Assembly (NCBI GenBank): GCA_021809435.1
Contig: JAKBAD010000001.1
Span: 372,001 to 436,000, forward strand
Origin: Pseudomonadota bacterium
Lineage (GTDB): Bacteria; Pseudomonadota; Alphaproteobacteria; Acetobacterales; Acetobacteraceae
DNA: 64,000 bases
Reading direction: 5' to 3'
This document shows, in pieces, positions 63,058-64,000 of the stretch. A program made the position numbers and the translations under genes. The notes beneath the pieces are model-generated. The model was not told where the DNA came from. It made no database searches and worked only from the letters and a program-made list of their open reading frames with translations. Within the stretch, counting starts at the first letter, position 1. Each line of letters starts with the position of its first letter.

Positions 63058-64000
63058 ATGAGTCAGCAAGGGTCCCGTGGAGTTCCTGCAGAAATCGGCC
63101 CGGCGGGCCGCCCTGACCGGCTGACCGTTCTGGCGTTTCTGGGAGATCCGGCGACGGAGCAGGTATTGCGCGATGGCCTTGGCGATACGGTCGCCAATGG
63201 CATGGATATTCGCCGCGGCACGGTGCGCACCGCCATTGCCGCCATGTCGAAGATGCAGACACCTGAGGTTCTGATCGTCGATATCGCCGGTGAGGAACAA
63301 CCCCTGCACGCCCTGGGCGAATTGTCAGACGTGGTTGAGCCAGGCGTGCGCGTGCTTGTCATCGGCGACACGGACGATGTGGATTTTTACCGCCACATCA
63401 CCCGCGGCATGGGCGTGATGGAGTATATCTTCAAGCCTATCACGCGCGAGGCGGTAGCGCGCCATTTCGCGCCGCTGATCACCCGTAAAACCATTGGGCA
63501 GGAGGCCACACGCGGCGGCCGGGTGGTGGTGATCATGGGCGCGCGCGGGGGGGTTGGGGCCACCTCCATTGCCGGCAATCTGTCCTGGCTGCTCGGCGTC
63601 ATGGCCAAGCGCCATACGGTGTTTGTCGAATCCGATATTCATATGGGCTCAGGGGCGCTGCTGCTCGGCGGTAAGACTGGCCCTGGCCTGCGTATGGCGC
63701 TCGAAACACCTGACCGTATCGATCCGCTATTCGTCGAGCGCGCGGCGCAACCAGTGGCGGAGCGCCTGCATGTGCTGGCCTCCGAAGAAAAACTAACCGA
63801 ACCTTTGCATTACGCGCCAGGCGCTGCCCGGCGCCTGATCGAGGCGCTGCGCGTACGCTATAATTTCATAGTCATGGACGTGCCGTTCCTGCCGATGCCT
63901 TGTAACCGCGAACTGATCGAATTCGCGCATCACCGCGTTATCGTCATGGATCCCTCCCTCGCGTCGGTGCGTGATACGCTGCGCCTGATGTCGCTACCCA
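63058..64000 (+). CDS. cpaE: Tad pilus assembly protein CpaE/TadZ, 3' end outside window
   Basis: The first 314 residues are visible and the frame is open at the right edge. An N-terminal receiver-like domain (about 20-145) is followed by a MinD/ParA-like ATPase domain with the deviant Walker A GARGGVGATS near 161; the usual catalytic lysine is Ala, as in other TadZ proteins. SDIHMGSGALLLG follows. TadZ marks the pole for pilus assembly. AGGAGG lies five bases before the ATG. cpaF and tadBC are expected beyond the window. Confidence 0.94.
   Translation, partial: MSQQGSRGVPAEIGPAGRPDRLTVLAFLGDPATEQVLRDGLGDTVANGMDIRRGTVRTAIAAMSKMQTPEVLIVDIAGEEQPLHALGELSDVVEPGVRVLVIGDTDDVDFYRHITRGMGVMEYIFKPITREAVARHFAPLITRKTIGQEATRGGRVVVIMGARGGVGATSIAGNLSWLLGVMAKRHTVFVESDIHMGSGALLLGGKTGPGLRMALETPDRIDPLFVERAAQPVAERLHVLASEEKLTEPLHYAPGAARRLIEALRVRYNFIVMDVPFLPMPCNRELIEFAHHRVIVMDPSLASVRDTLRLMSLP

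Noticed and set aside
1-64000. CRISPR arrays, insertion sequences, prophage genes and rRNA
   Set aside because: I saw no regularly spaced repeats, transposase or integrase frames, phage structural genes or rRNA-like stretches.

Overview
The window is a GC-rich chromosome segment from a Gram-negative alphaproteobacterium. The evidence is the rpsB-tsf-pyrH-frr-uppS-cdsA-dxr-rseP-bamA-skp-lpxD-fabZ-lpxA-lpxI gene order, the ubiE-coaBC-dut cluster, a DUF1674 gene, an ETF:ubiquinone oxidoreductase and a Tad pilus locus of cpa type. A Rhodospirillales/Acetobacteraceae-like host is my best guess, but this is inference from gene order and protein style, not from a marker gene. Most of the window is housekeeping DNA with short spacers and many 4-base start/stop overlaps. 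I saw no insertion sequence, prophage, CRISPR array or rRNA.

Layout. 1-9.5 kb: moaB (cut by the window edge), a lytic transglycosylase and a family-4 uracil-DNA glycosylase on the minus strand; ETF-QO; a TadD-like TPR lipoprotein; dapB; metK; a DMT exporter; trmB. 9.5-13.3 kb: an ABC importer (ATPase with an extra C-terminal domain plus a double permease) downstream of nikR, with a 44-bp operator-like dyad upstream of nikR. 13.3-25.5 kb: dut, coaBC and ubiE on the minus strand; mutM; a GAF-GGDEF diguanylate cyclase; a GT8-like transferase; bcp; glnE; a large AsmA/YhdP-like protein; a TrmN6-like methyltransferase. 25.5-28.1 kb: a polyprenyl diphosphate synthase, yajC, a DUF815 ATPase and tRNA-Ser(UGA). 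28.1-33.4 kb: a gntR-acnD-prpF operon of the 2-methylcitrate cycle and an unrecognised 216-residue protein. 33.9-37.9 kb: an EmrA/EmrB/outer-membrane-factor tripartite efflux operon. 37.9-40.8 kb: a DUF1674 protein, an EVE-domain protein, msrA and a HerA-like ATPase. 40.9-54.5 kb: the long translation / isoprenoid / phospholipid / outer-membrane-assembly / lipid A block. 54.5-58.5 kb: gloA, a sulfotransferase and two glycosyltransferases where lpxB might have been expected, ending at tRNA-Asn(GUU). 58.6-64 kb: a lower-GC stretch with two Flp pilin genes, one of them very short and easily missed, then cpaA, cpaB, secretin, a short cpaD-like lipoprotein and the start of cpaE/tadZ, which runs off the end.

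How the parts fit. Much of the window serves the envelope: uppS, cdsA, bamA, skp and the lpx genes build and insert outer-membrane lipid and protein; the AsmA-like protein, lytic transglycosylase and efflux operon act in the same compartment; the Tad locus builds a type IVb pilus whose TadD-like partner sits 54 kb away. I found no clearly new multi-gene system. The points most worth a second look are the nikR-linked ABC importer with its tandem dyad, the two Flp pilins with different cleavage sites, the minimal CpaD, the operator-like sites at the gntR start, and the unknown 216-residue protein.
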